Part shown: positions 1 to 6,478 of the stretch, one piece after another
Layout of the letters: every line of letters begins with the position of its first letter
How positions within the stretch are numbered: the first letter of the stretch is position 1
Source of the DNA: an uncultured Bacteroidota bacterium
Lineage (GTDB): Bacteria; Bacteroidota; Bacteroidia; Chitinophagales; Chitinophagaceae
DNA length: 7,527 nucleotides
Direction of reading: 5' to 3'
Assembly (NCBI GenBank): GCA_903906615.1
Contig: CAIVKT010000737.1
Location: 1-7,527, forward strand
Made by a program: the position numbers and the translations under genes
The notes under the pieces: model-generated
Seen by the model: the letters and a program-made list of their open reading frames with translations, nothing else
What the model was told of the DNA's origin: nothing
Databases searched by the model: none

Positions 1-801
1 ATAGATGTACTGTGGGTGGGTGCCCGCACCACGGTAAACCCCTTCCAGGTGCAGCGGCTCGCCGATGCGTTGCGTGGCGTACCTATAAAGGTGATGGTGA
101 AGAACCCCGTAAGCCCCGACACCGATCTGTGGCAGGGCGCTATAGAGCGTTTTGAGCAGGCCGGCGTGCAGGAAGTGGCTGCTATACACCGCGGCTTTGC
201 AGGCTACGGATCGGCAACGGGATACCGCAACCAGCCCAACTGGCCCATACCCATAGAGCTGAAAAGGCGCAAACCGGAACTGAGCATCATCTGCGACCCG
301 AGCCATATTACCGGCAAGCGCGACCGAGTGGCAGAAATGGCACAAAAAGCCATGGATATGCACTTTGACGGCCTGATGATCGAAGCACACCTCACGCCGG
401 ATGCCGCATGGAGCGATGCCGCACAGCAAGTGACACCACAACAATTAAAAACCATACTGGCCGGCCTGGTGATACGCGAAGAGTATACACAGGACATGAG
501 CGGCCAGGTGCAACTCGAATACCTGCGCCAGCTGATGGACAGCATAGACACCGAAATAACCGACCTGCTGGGCAAGCGCATGGAACTGAGCGAGCAGATG
601 GGTGAGGTTAAGAAAGCCAGCAATATGACCATTTACCAGCCTGCTAGGTGGCGGGAGATACTGGAAACGCGGGTGGAACACGCACAATCGCGCCACCTGT
701 CGAAAGAGTTTGTGGCCGGTATATATGAGCAGATACACCACGAAAGCATACGCAAACAACTGGCCATGCTGGAAGCAAAAGACAAGCCGGTACAAGAATA
801 A
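1..801 (+). CDS. Bifunctional DAHP synthase / chorismate mutase, 3' part (5' end outside window)
   Basis: The reading frame is open from base 1 and ends at the TAA at 799-801, giving 266 visible residues, so the gene starts upstream. The first ~155 residues match the type I DAHP synthase barrel found in Bacteroidota: WVGARTTVNPF (6-15), KNPVSPD (34-40), the HRGF motif (63-66), the CDPSHITGKR segment (98-107) and DGLMIEAH (123-130). Residues ~170-255 form an AroQ-type chorismate mutase domain, with R176 ahead of the SIDTEI segment, KRMEL (192-196), the lysines of EVKK (202-205) and the IYQPARW segment. The enzyme would condense phosphoenolpyruvate with erythrose 4-phosphate, the entry step of the shikimate pathway, and also convert chorismate to prephenate, in the cytoplasm. 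The fusion allows feedback control of one activity through the other in known members. Roughly the first 90-100 residues of a typical member are missing at the window edge. An intrinsic terminator follows directly. I am sure of the family; no agreed symbol applies. Confidence 0.95.
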   Translation: MDVLWVGARTTVNPFQVQRLADALRGVPIKVMVKNPVSPDTDLWQGAIERFEQAGVQEVAAIHRGFAGYGSATGYRNQPNWPIPIELKRRKPELSIICDPSHITGKRDRVAEMAQKAMDMHFDGLMIEAHLTPDAAWSDAAQQVTPQQLKTILAGLVIREEYTQDMSGQVQLEYLRQLMDSIDTEITDLLGKRMELSEQMGEVKKASNMTIYQPARWREILETRVEHAQSRHLSKEFVAGIYEQIHHESIRKQLAMLEAKDKPVQE

Positions 802-806
802 CGGGT

Positions 807-836
807 GTCTGCCGAAGGCAGGTTTTTTTTTCTTTT
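807..836 (+). terminator. Intrinsic terminator after the DAHP synthase/chorismate mutase gene
   Basis: CTGCC (809-813) pairs with GGCAG (817-821) across a GAA loop. Two G-U pairs can extend the stem to 807-823. It is followed by nine T (823-831), then C and TTTT. It begins 6 bp after the stop codon, in the right orientation to end that transcript. The stem is short but GC-rich and the U tract is long, so this is a convincing rho-independent terminator by shape. Confidence 0.8.
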
Positions 837-848
837 GACCGAACGGAC

Positions 849-856
849 TATATTTA
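849..856 (+). promoter_or_regulatory. Possible -7 promoter element for the methyltransferase gene
   Basis: TATATTTA fits the Bacteroidota -7 consensus TAnnTTTG with one mismatch (final A for G). It lies 18 bp before the TTG start of the methyltransferase gene and after the preceding terminator. No good TTTG lies about 19 bp upstream: that position falls in the terminator T tract (TTTT), and the nearest TTTG (834-837) is only 11 bp away. It is therefore a weak candidate, supported mainly by similar TAnnTTTA boxes in front of two other genes in this window. Confidence 0.35.
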
Positions 857-874
857 CCTGAAATAAACTGATCA

Positions 875-1666
875 TTGGCACTAAAGCACCATATAGACGA
901 TAAAGTACGCTTCGACCAGCAGGTGGATAACTCGCGGGCCTACGTATTGCCTTTTATAGAAAAGACCAAGCCTCTTGGCCCCGGCATCAATGTGCTGGAG
1001 GTGGGTACCGCCGAAGGCGGCGTGCTGCGCCCCTTTACGGACCGTGGCTGCCAATGCTTGGGTGTAGACCTTGCCGATGCACGCGTAGAAAATGCTAAGG
1101 TGCTGATGGCCGATGAATATAAAGCAGGCAAGGTGGACTTCATCTGCCAGAATATTTATGACGAGGCTTTCATCAGCAGGTTCAAAAATAATTTTGATGT
1201 CATCATCCTCAAAGATGTGATAGAGCATGTGCCGGGGCAGGAGCAATTCATACCGCACCTCAAAACATTTTTAAGGCCGGGCGGGCAGATATTCTTTGGC
1301 TTCCCGCCCTGGTATATGCCGTTTGGTGGCCACCAGCAGCTGTGCCGCAAGAAATGGGCCAGCGTGATACCGTGGTACCACATACTGCCCACACCCTTGT
1401 ACAAAGGCATACTGAAAATGGCCGGGGAAGACAAGGTAGTGATAGATGAGCTGCTGGAAATAAAAGATACCCGCATCACCATAGAACGGTTTGAGCGCAT
1501 TGTAAAAGCCAGTGGCCTGCAGGTGCTGAACAAACAACATTACCTCATCAACCCGATATACAAATACAAATTCGGGCTGCAGCCACGGAAGCAGTTGGCG
1601 CCCATAACATGGCTACCCTACCTCCGCGATTTTGTGACCACATGTGTGTATTATACCGTCGGATAA
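875..1666 (+). CDS. Class I SAM-dependent methyltransferase, substrate unknown
   Basis: The product has 263 residues. A Rossmann-type methyltransferase core is visible: motif I VLEVGTAEGG (40-49) for SAM binding, the acidic residue after strand 2 in GVDLAD (D65), the strand-4 segment FDVIILKDVIEHV (107-119), and LRPGGQIFFGFPPW (133-146) as strand 5. Such enzymes move a methyl group from S-adenosylmethionine to an acceptor; nothing here identifies the acceptor. The C-terminal third (PFGGHQQ at 149-155, then a basic and aromatic-rich region) is typical of small stand-alone methyltransferases with an added acceptor-binding part. No signal peptide or membrane segment is seen, so it is probably cytoplasmic. 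The start is taken as TTG at 875: an in-frame TGA at 869-871 bars any earlier start, and the next ATG would destroy motif I. It follows a terminator, so it probably forms its own transcript, and it converges on purN with 9 bp between the stop codons. Confidence 0.88.
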   Translation: MALKHHIDDKVRFDQQVDNSRAYVLPFIEKTKPLGPGINVLEVGTAEGGVLRPFTDRGCQCLGVDLADARVENAKVLMADEYKAGKVDFICQNIYDEAFISRFKNNFDVIILKDVIEHVPGQEQFIPHLKTFLRPGGQIFFGFPPWYMPFGGHQQLCRKKWASVIPWYHILPTPLYKGILKMAGEDKVVIDELLEIKDTRITIERFERIVKASGLQVLNKQHYLINPIYKYKFGLQPRKQLAPITWLPYLRDFVTTCVYYTVG

Positions 1667-1675
1667 CAGAAGATC

Positions 1676-2236
1676 TTAGCCCAACAAAAACTCAATAGCC
1701 CGGGGATAGTAAAAATGCTCCAGCTTGTGTATGCGGTTGGCGATATCTTGCGCGCTATCGCCCGGGGCTATGGCACAACGGGCCTGCAGTATGATACCGC
1801 CATCATCGTATACCTCATTCACATAGTGTATACTGATGCCGGATTCTTTATCGCCTGCTGCTATCACAGCATCGTGTACACGCGCGCCATACATGCCCTT
1901 GCCACCATAGCCGGGAAGCAACGCAGGATGTATGTTGATGATGCGGTCGGGGTATTGCGCAATAAGCGCAGCAGGTATCTTCCATAAAAAACCTGCAAGC
2001 ACTAGGAGCGAAGGTTTGTAATCGGCAATTTGCTCTACAAGCAGGGTTTCATTAAAAGTCTTTTTGTCGATGATGAGGAAGGGTATCTCTTCGCGACGGG
2101 CAATATCCAGCACACCCGCATCAGCTTTATTGCTCACGATGAGGGCAACCTTCGCCTTTCCGTTCCCTTTGAAGTATTGTATAATCGCATCGGCATTAGT
2201 GCCAGTGCCTGATGCGAAGATGATGAGTGACTGCAT
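1676..2236 (-). CDS. purN: Phosphoribosylglycinamide formyltransferase (GAR transformylase)
   Basis: The product has 186 residues, a little shorter than the roughly 190-212 usual for PurN. It transfers the formyl group of 10-formyltetrahydrofolate to GAR, the third step of purine synthesis, in the cytoplasm. The phosphate-binding loop FASGTGTNADAI lies at 7-18, and LAGFLWKIP (80-88) is in the folate-side region. The catalytic triad of the family is present: N101 and H103 in NIHPALLPGYGGKGMYG, and D144 in HYVNEVYDDGGI, matching E. coli N106, H108 and D144. The start ATG (2234-2236) gives the expected short N terminus before the first strand. It is the last gene of a three-gene run on the minus strand, 16 bp after the stop of the 287-residue protein gene, so it is probably transcribed from the TPR gene promoter, though an internal promoter cannot be excluded. 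All key residues are intact. Confidence 0.96.
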   Translation of the reverse strand: MQSLIIFASGTGTNADAIIQYFKGNGKAKVALIVSNKADAGVLDIARREEIPFLIIDKKTFNETLLVEQIADYKPSLLVLAGFLWKIPAALIAQYPDRIINIHPALLPGYGGKGMYGARVHDAVIAAGDKESGISIHYVNEVYDDGGIILQARCAIAPGDSAQDIANRIHKLEHFYYPRAIEFLLG

Positions 2237-2252
2237 GGTGCAAAAGTAGTGG

Positions 2253-3116
2253 TTATTTCCTCCTTAAAATAATCACAGCACCCTGCCCTTTGTTGATACT
2301 GGCCACGGCATTATGCTTAACCTTGCCATCGGATAGGGTGATGCGCGATGTGTTGGGCGGCACCTTGCCCTCGTTCTCGGCAATGATGGTGAGTATATTT
2401 ACCTGCTCGGTGAGGGGCAGCAATACCTGCTTCTTCTTGCGCACAAGGGTGTAATCAGACAGCACCACGCGGCCATTGTATACGAGTGTTACTATATCGC
2501 CGTCTATGTATTCGCTGTCCCAGATATCCATACGGCAGGTATCAGCGCTGAAATCATATACTTTTTCCACATCGGCGGTAAGGGTAAGGGTATTGGGTGG
2601 CAGTTTTTCTTCATACCCGTCACCCGGCTTAGATTTTACATCAATGCCTGCGGCAACGGCCTCGTGTTCCATTTTTGGTGGCTCAAATAAGTGGTTCAGC
2701 TCTTTGGTTGCCTCAAAAGATATTGTGCCTTCGCTACAGGTAAGGTCGTTTTTCTTTCCTTTAAAACTTCCACGCAGCGAGTAATGCCCGTTGAGCAACT
2801 TGTAAGGCACATGCGCCTCCACCATACAATCCTCAAACATGGTGACACCCAGATCCACAGTTTCTTTAAAAGAAAAGATGTGCATCGCTTTATCTATACT
2901 GCCTTTTATAGACGACCTCAGCTCCAGGCCATCCTGCATATAGGTAATAGCATAGCCTTTAAAGTTATCGCCCGTCATGGTAAATACCAGCTTGTACCTG
3001 CTGCTTTCGCCGCCCTTCATCTGCAGGCTGCCCCGCAGCACACACTCCTTTTGCTGCCCCAGCATACGCATGGGTAAGAGGAAAATGAGCAGTATCAGGA
3101 GCACACTATATCGCAT
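2253..3116 (-). CDS. Exported protein of unknown function, 287 residues
   Basis: I do not recognise a named family. The N terminus is a clear signal peptide (basic MRY, hydrophobic core SVLLILLIFLLP, likely cleavage before QQKE near 21), so the protein should enter the periplasm or outer envelope. There is no lipobox cysteine at the cleavage site. Residues ~25-140 alternate beta-strand-like stretches with GS/GK turns (SLRGSFKGK at 113-121), suggesting a beta-rich domain. A linker with KSKPGDGYEEKLPPNT follows (161-176). The last ~90 residues (IWDSEYIDGDIVTL, LVRKKKQVLLPL, AENEGKVPPNTSRI, KGQGAVIIL) resemble a C-terminal beta domain I have seen in other Bacteroidota secreted proteins with the pattern WD...DGD...NG...IPPNT; that link is from memory. 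It lies 26 bp after the TPR gene and 16 bp before purN, so it is probably cotranscribed with both. Confidence 0.85.
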   Translation of the reverse strand: MRYSVLLILLIFLLPMRMLGQQKECVLRGSLQMKGGESSRYKLVFTMTGDNFKGYAITYMQDGLELRSSIKGSIDKAMHIFSFKETVDLGVTMFEDCMVEAHVPYKLLNGHYSLRGSFKGKKNDLTCSEGTISFEATKELNHLFEPPKMEHEAVAAGIDVKSKPGDGYEEKLPPNTLTLTADVEKVYDFSADTCRMDIWDSEYIDGDIVTLVYNGRVVLSDYTLVRKKKQVLLPLTEQVNILTIIAENEGKVPPNTSRITLSDGKVKHNAVASINKGQGAVIILRRK

Positions 3117-3142
3117 CGGGTGGTTGCGTTTTTTTACGTAAC

Positions 3143-4954
3143 TTATGGTGTAGATCCGCTGTTTAGTTCATTTAGTTTTTGCCGGGCTATCTGCGCATAG
3201 GTACTACCCGGGTAGTCTATCAGCAATTGCTCGTAATATTTCTTTGCTTCGTCATTCTTATGCAGGTCGTTCTGGTAAATACCGGCCATCATGAACACCG
3301 CATCATCACCCAGTACATCTTCTTTATAGTCTTTAAGTATCAGGGCCAGGTAGCCCAGTGCCGCCTCGTAGTCTTTATGCTTTTCGGCCATCTGCGCGCG
3401 CGCCATCAGTATATCGTCATTGAGCGGGTGCTTGGGGTAGGCTTTGTTGATGCTGTCCAGCAGTTCCCCGGCTTCCTTATCCCTGTTCTGGAACATGAGC
3501 AGGCCCGCCGCGGCAAAGCGTTGCAGTGGCACCAGGTTGCTGTCTTCCACATTCTCGGTGATGAGTACTGAAAGATAAATAGCATCGTTAGCGATCAGCT
3601 CCGAAGTAGCAGATTTGAGCCAGCCCAGCTGCTGCTGCGCCCAGTCGAAGTCGCCACGGTAGTAGGCCAGTTTCGCATTCCTGAAGCGGGCATCCTCGCC
3701 CATAGGGTCTTGCTTGAATTGCTTATCTACCTGGCTGTATACCAGCGAGGCTTCCCACAGCTGTCCTGTGAGCGCATAATAGTCGCCCAGCTGCAGGCGC
3801 AGCGCGCCGGCCATATTTGGCCTCACATCCGGCTCGTCAATTCCTCTTTTGAGTATGCTGATAGCACGTGGCACATCGTTGCCATATTGCGCCAGCAGGG
3901 TGGCATAATCAGATACCGTTTGCATACCGTAATACTTGGGGTATGCCACCAGGAAGCTATCGTACAATGCGGCTACATGGGCCACATCGGCAGGTGTGTA
4001 ATTGGGGTTGGCCTCCAGCTGGTCAAGTGCGGCAGTAAGCTCCTCGCTCTGCGCCATGATGTAATAAGGCAGGTCTTTGCCCTTGGCCACAATATCTTCA
4101 TAGGCTTTTACGGCAGTGCCATACTGCTTTGCTGCCACAGCCACCCGTGCAAAATCCATGAGGTGCTTGCCGGTCTCTTTGTTGCGTTCATCAACGGCTT
4201 CCATTTGCAGCAGTGCGCCGTCCCAGTCGTTCTTCTGTGTATATATCCAGGTGAGCAGGTCGGCGAAATAATTATTTTCTGGGTGTTCGTTTATTTTGCG
4301 GATGATGGCTTTCTGCGCCTGTTGCAGTTTATCGGCATCAGTACCCAGCAGCTCCAGCAATACCGACTTGATGTAATCGGTATTGAGGCCCGGCACCTGG
4401 TTCAGCGCCAGCAGCGCATCTATGGCCTTGCCCAGGTCGTTGCAGTGCGCGTACAGGTTGGCCAGCTGCGCGGCATACAGGTAGGGGCCGGTAAAGTTGG
4501 TGGCGGCACGCTCGTAGCTGGCTATGCCATATTCTTCCAGCCCTGCATCTACAAATGCTTTGGCCACCTTTTGCGTGTACATATCATCGCCGTTAACAGA
4601 CAGTACCAGCGAATCGTACTGTTGCCGGGCCTTGTCTATAGCGCCTTCGCGCTCATATACATTGCCGAGGTCTATATGCAGCAGGTTATTGAGCCTCAGT
4701 GTGCGCTGGCGGGCCACCAGTTGCTCGGCAGTTTTATAATCCTTGGTTTGTACCAGCGTGTGCAGGTAATAACCGTACACAGAATCGGGAGCGGTAGTGT
4801 ATAATTTACTGAACAGTTCTTTCGCTTTGGCGTAGTCGCCCGCATCGGCATATTGCCGGGCGGCAGCCACATCCGTTTGGGCAAAGACAGGGCAAGTGAA
4901 CAGCGCCAATACACCCACACTCCAAGACCGCACTATGTTCCTCATTGCTTGCAT
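3143..4954 (-). CDS. Exported tetratricopeptide-repeat protein
   Basis: The product has 603 residues. A signal peptide covers about 1-25 (basic MRNIVRSW, then VGVLALFTCPVFA, cut before Q26). The mature part is almost wholly helical TPR-like repeats, e.g. AAARQYADAGDYAKAKELF (30-48), DLLTWIYTQKNDWDGALLQ (~230-248), LRLQLGDYYALTGQLWEAS and the clear C-terminal pair KDYEAALGYLALILKDY and NDEAKKYYEQLLIDYPGSTYAQIARQKL. The last pair resembles the TPR layout of BamD/YbgF-type envelope proteins. TPR proteins act as scaffolds; no catalytic site is expected and the partner is unknown. It is the first gene of the run leading to the 287-residue protein and purN. Two starts are possible: ATG at 4952-4954 (MQAM) or ATG at 4943-4945 (MRN). 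The promoter just upstream favours the second, which also gives the more usual signal peptide; the longer form is given here. Confidence 0.9.
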   Translation of the reverse strand: MQAMRNIVRSWSVGVLALFTCPVFAQTDVAAARQYADAGDYAKAKELFSKLYTTAPDSVYGYYLHTLVQTKDYKTAEQLVARQRTLRLNNLLHIDLGNVYEREGAIDKARQQYDSLVLSVNGDDMYTQKVAKAFVDAGLEEYGIASYERAATNFTGPYLYAAQLANLYAHCNDLGKAIDALLALNQVPGLNTDYIKSVLLELLGTDADKLQQAQKAIIRKINEHPENNYFADLLTWIYTQKNDWDGALLQMEAVDERNKETGKHLMDFARVAVAAKQYGTAVKAYEDIVAKGKDLPYYIMAQSEELTAALDQLEANPNYTPADVAHVAALYDSFLVAYPKYYGMQTVSDYATLLAQYGNDVPRAISILKRGIDEPDVRPNMAGALRLQLGDYYALTGQLWEASLVYSQVDKQFKQDPMGEDARFRNAKLAYYRGDFDWAQQQLGWLKSATSELIANDAIYLSVLITENVEDSNLVPLQRFAAAGLLMFQNRDKEAGELLDSINKAYPKHPLNDDILMARAQMAEKHKDYEAALGYLALILKDYKEDVLGDDAVFMMAGIYQNDLHKNDEAKKYYEQLLIDYPGSTYAQIARQKLNELNSGSTP

Positions 4955-4958
4955 AACT

Positions 4959-4989
4959 TAAATATAGTTAATACCCGTTTATTCACAAA
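4959..4989 (-). promoter_or_regulatory. Bacteroidota-type promoter of the TPR/unknown/purN run
   Basis: On the minus strand, TTTG (complement of 4986-4989), a 19-bp spacer and TATATTTA (complement of 4959-4966) match the TTTG-N19-TAnnTTTG consensus with one mismatch. A start of transcription a few bases past the -7 box falls at about 4952-4955, on the first candidate ATG, so the message would be leaderless or nearly so. This supports translation from the second ATG (4943-4945), with a leader of under 10 nt. The motif match is seen; activity is inferred. Confidence 0.65.
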
Positions 4990-5051
4990 TCTTCCTCACC
5001 AAAACGGTACTTCTAAATGATAAGCCGGAAAAGAATTACAAAAATAGGTAT

Positions 5052-5855
5052 TTATTTGTCGGTAGCAGGCTCATCGGCCTTATCAAAAGTATAAAATTCG
5101 CCATTGAATTTATATACGATAAAATCGCCGGTGAAATCATTGCCCTCGTCCACATCGGGTATATAGAGGAATTGCTTATCGGCGCTGAAATGGATAACCG
5201 GTTTCTTGCCTTTCACCTTTTCTACAGAGCGGGGATCGTAATCGTACTCCAGGTGGCTGAGCTTTTTGAGCCGCTTATGGAACAGCAGCACTTTTACCAG
5301 CTTATCGTCTATCACCGAGTAGGCGGTAATCTGCTGGCTCTCCTCCCGCTCGGCGCTGGCCGAGCCGCTGATCACCAGGTACACAGGCCTGCCATTGGAC
5401 TGTACAGTAGTAATGCTGCTGTAAAACGCGCCTGGGTCGCCCTGCACAGTAGGGTCTATCATATCCACAAAGCCCGCGCCATCTGATACCGTGAACTGGG
5501 CAAAATCGGCAAAAAAGTGAATAGAAGCCCCCATCTGCATATCCCAGTAGTAAAAGCGCAGGTTGCCGTCATCAGAGGTCACATAGTGCATCCCCTTGGC
5601 CCTGGCCAGCTTAAAGGTACCCTTGAGGGTAGCAGGTGCCAGCGGGAACACCTTTTTCATATAATTGATGAGGTGGTCATTGGCATAGGCCAGCGAATCG
5701 AAGGCATGTGCCGACTGGGCGTTTGTCCAGTAATTGATCTTGCCGAGGTAATGCACCAGCCCCTTATCTATCTGCGATACGGTTTGCGCCCTACAGGCAC
5801 TGCCCATAATGACCGCCGCTGCTATTAATAAGACCGTTTTGTGCAATGCCCGCAT
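5052..5855 (-). CDS. Exported protein of unknown function, full-length paralog (267 residues)
   Basis: I do not recognise the family. With the ATG at 5853-5855 the product is 267 residues and starts with a standard signal peptide (MRALHKT, hydrophobic LLIAAAVIMG, cut after CRA before Q24). A longer form from an ATG at 5894 adds 13 residues ahead of the signal peptide, and its start would lie upstream of the predicted transcription start, so I reject it. C21 sits near the cut but the residues before it (GSA) are a poor lipobox. Visible segments are IDKGLVHYLGKINYW (29-43), DSLAYANDHLINYMKK (53-68), the strongest block TSDDGNLRFYYWDMQMG (93-109), then beta-strand-like stretches (RPVYLVISGSAS, QQITAYSVIDDKLVKVL, KQFLYIPDV, GDFIVYKFNGEFYTF) up to a short acidic tail. 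The N-terminal half is clearly related to the broken gene at 6693-7181. It has its own promoter and no close downstream partner. Periplasmic or surface location is inferred. Confidence 0.87.
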   Translation of the reverse strand: MRALHKTVLLIAAAVIMGSACRAQTVSQIDKGLVHYLGKINYWTNAQSAHAFDSLAYANDHLINYMKKVFPLAPATLKGTFKLARAKGMHYVTSDDGNLRFYYWDMQMGASIHFFADFAQFTVSDGAGFVDMIDPTVQGDPGAFYSSITTVQSNGRPVYLVISGSASAEREESQQITAYSVIDDKLVKVLLFHKRLKKLSHLEYDYDPRSVEKVKGKKPVIHFSADKQFLYIPDVDEGNDFTGDFIVYKFNGEFYTFDKADEPATDK

Positions 5856-5864
5856 ATTGTAGGG

Positions 5865-5895
5865 TAAAAATAGCTTTCTTTTAGGCAATAGCAAG
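5865..5895 (-). promoter_or_regulatory. Promoter of the full-length secreted paralog
   Basis: On the minus strand CTTG (complement of 5892-5895), a 19-bp spacer and TATTTTTA (complement of 5865-5872) fit TTTG-N19-TAnnTTTG with one mismatch in each box. The predicted transcript start, near 5860, leaves about 5 nt before the ATG at 5855. The 19-bp spacing and TAnnTTTA box are the same as in the TPR gene promoter of this window, which strengthens both calls. Confidence 0.55.
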
Positions 5896-5974
5896 ATAAT
5901 GCAGTTGCCCCGCCGGCATTTTTATCAAAAGTCTATATAAACCACACTATGTCCTATCGGCCGAAAAAATTTTT

Positions 5975-5983
5975 TGTGGATAA
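5975..5983 (-). promoter_or_regulatory. DnaA-box sequence in repeat copy 1
   Basis: TGTGGATAA on the plus strand is a perfect TTATCCACA DnaA box on the minus strand, directly next to an A6T6 tract. A weaker partner in opposite orientation, TTATCTACT (5998-6006, 7 of 9), follows. The match is seen; DnaA binding is only a possibility, since 9-bp matches also arise by chance. Confidence 0.4.
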
Positions 5984-6078
5984 CTCTTATTAGTGAATTA
6001 TCTACTTGTCAGTTCCTGCAATGATTTCGACTGTTTCACAGGTTTCAGAATGTCCCATTCAATGTCCCATTTTTTGCA

Positions 6079-6106
6079 ACCGCCATCGCTTAAAAGCTAT
6101 GGCGGT
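6079..6106. repeat. 28-bp palindrome inside repeat copy 1
   Basis: ACCGCCAT (6079-6086) is inverted as ATGGCGGT (6099-6106). Inside, GCTT (6088-6091) faces AAGC (6094-6097), with one C/T mismatch between the two stems. It could form a cruciform, a hairpin in RNA from either strand, or a site for a dimeric protein. It is absent from copy 2 of the surrounding repeat, which carries different DNA at this place. Confidence 0.75.
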
Positions 6107-6221
6107 CGAACGGTGTGACATTGGGGTAATCCTGATCTTCGTTTACATACACCCCTTGTGAGCCAAGTCGCAAAATCTTGCGCCTCTACGCCCATACGTC
6201 ACACACGCAGAAAAAATTTTT

Positions 6222-6230
6222 TGTGGATAA
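6222..6230 (-). promoter_or_regulatory. DnaA-box sequence in repeat copy 2
   Basis: The same perfect TTATCCACA (minus strand) and neighbouring A6T6 tract as in copy 1, 247 bp further on. Since it lies in a duplicated segment it is not independent evidence of function. Confidence 0.4.
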
Positions 6231-6322
6231 CTCTTATTAGTGAATTATCTACTTGTAAATTCCTGCAAGGGTTCCGGCTGTTTCATCGGTTTCAGAATGT
6301 CCCATTCAATGTCCCATTTTCT

Positions 6323-6362
6323 GAATCGCAGATTTAATGGATTGCACGGATTTCACGGATAA
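6323..6362. repeat. CACGGAT-type intergenic repeat
   Basis: A 40-bp stretch runs from GAATCGCAGATTT to two tandem 9-mers, CACGGATTT (6345-6353) and CACGGATAA (6354-6362). From memory, this wording (on the other strand, ATCCGTG units followed by AATCTGCG) is a widespread non-coding repeat in Bacteroidota and some other bacteria. The tandem 9-mers are seen; the family link is recollection. Confidence 0.5.
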
Positions 6363-6478
6363 GCCATGCTGTAATCCTGAAATTGCTTTACATCTGCGTG
6401 TGTTTTAATGCACAGCGATCGCAATTGCCAGAGGCAAAATGGGCATACAAACTCACAAAGGTCATTACAGAAAGGGAT

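Larger units (their letters stand above)
5963..6148. repeat. Long direct repeat, copy 1
   Basis: The first 111 bp (5963-6073) match 6210-6320 without gaps, with 8 differences by my count (about 93%). The unit opens with A6T6, then TGTGGATAA, and ends with two tandem 12-mers of the form AATGTCCCATTY (Y = C then T) at about 6049-6072. A second conserved block, GTAATCCTGA-N6-TTTACAT (6126-6148), sits at almost the same distance as in copy 2. The 52 bp between the two blocks differ and here hold a palindrome. No coding is seen in it. Confidence 0.85.
6210..6393. repeat. Long direct repeat, copy 2
   Basis: It starts 247 bp after copy 1 in the same orientation, with the same first block (6210-6320) and the second block GTAATCCTGA-N6-TTTACAT (6371-6393). 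The 50 bp in the middle hold a CACGGAT-type repeat in place of the palindrome of copy 1. The 8 differences in the first block cluster at about 6256-6283, while the two ends are perfect, which suggests that the ends are what is conserved. Confidence 0.85.

Noticed and set aside
3710..4804. Open frame of 364 codons on the plus strand, opposite the TPR gene
   Set aside because: It lies wholly antisense to a gene with a signal peptide, TPR repeats and a promoter. Its product is rich in Gln, His, Val and Ile with no recognisable domain, as expected from the complement of a helical repeat protein with biased codons.
5052..5894. Longer form of the intact secreted paralog starting at 5894
   Set aside because: It would place 13 residues ahead of a normal signal peptide, and the predicted transcript start lies downstream of that ATG.
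5906..5923. TGCC-CCGCC-GGCA followed by TTTTT, terminator-like on the plus strand
   Set aside because: The stem is only 4 bp and no plus-strand gene lies upstream. In the minus-strand direction there is no T tract.
6242..6310. Short frame in the repeats (MGHSET... on the minus strand, ending in TAG) recalling the GHS box of tyrosine recombinases
   Set aside because: It is under 20 codons in both copies and most differences between copies change the amino acid. There is no upstream integrase sequence, so the likeness to a recombinase end is too weak to claim.
5963..6393. CRISPR array or replication origin
   Set aside because: Only two repeat units of about 185 bp are present, far longer than CRISPR repeats, with no spacers of regular kind. 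Two DnaA boxes that belong to one duplicated unit, without dnaA or other origin genes nearby, do not make an origin.
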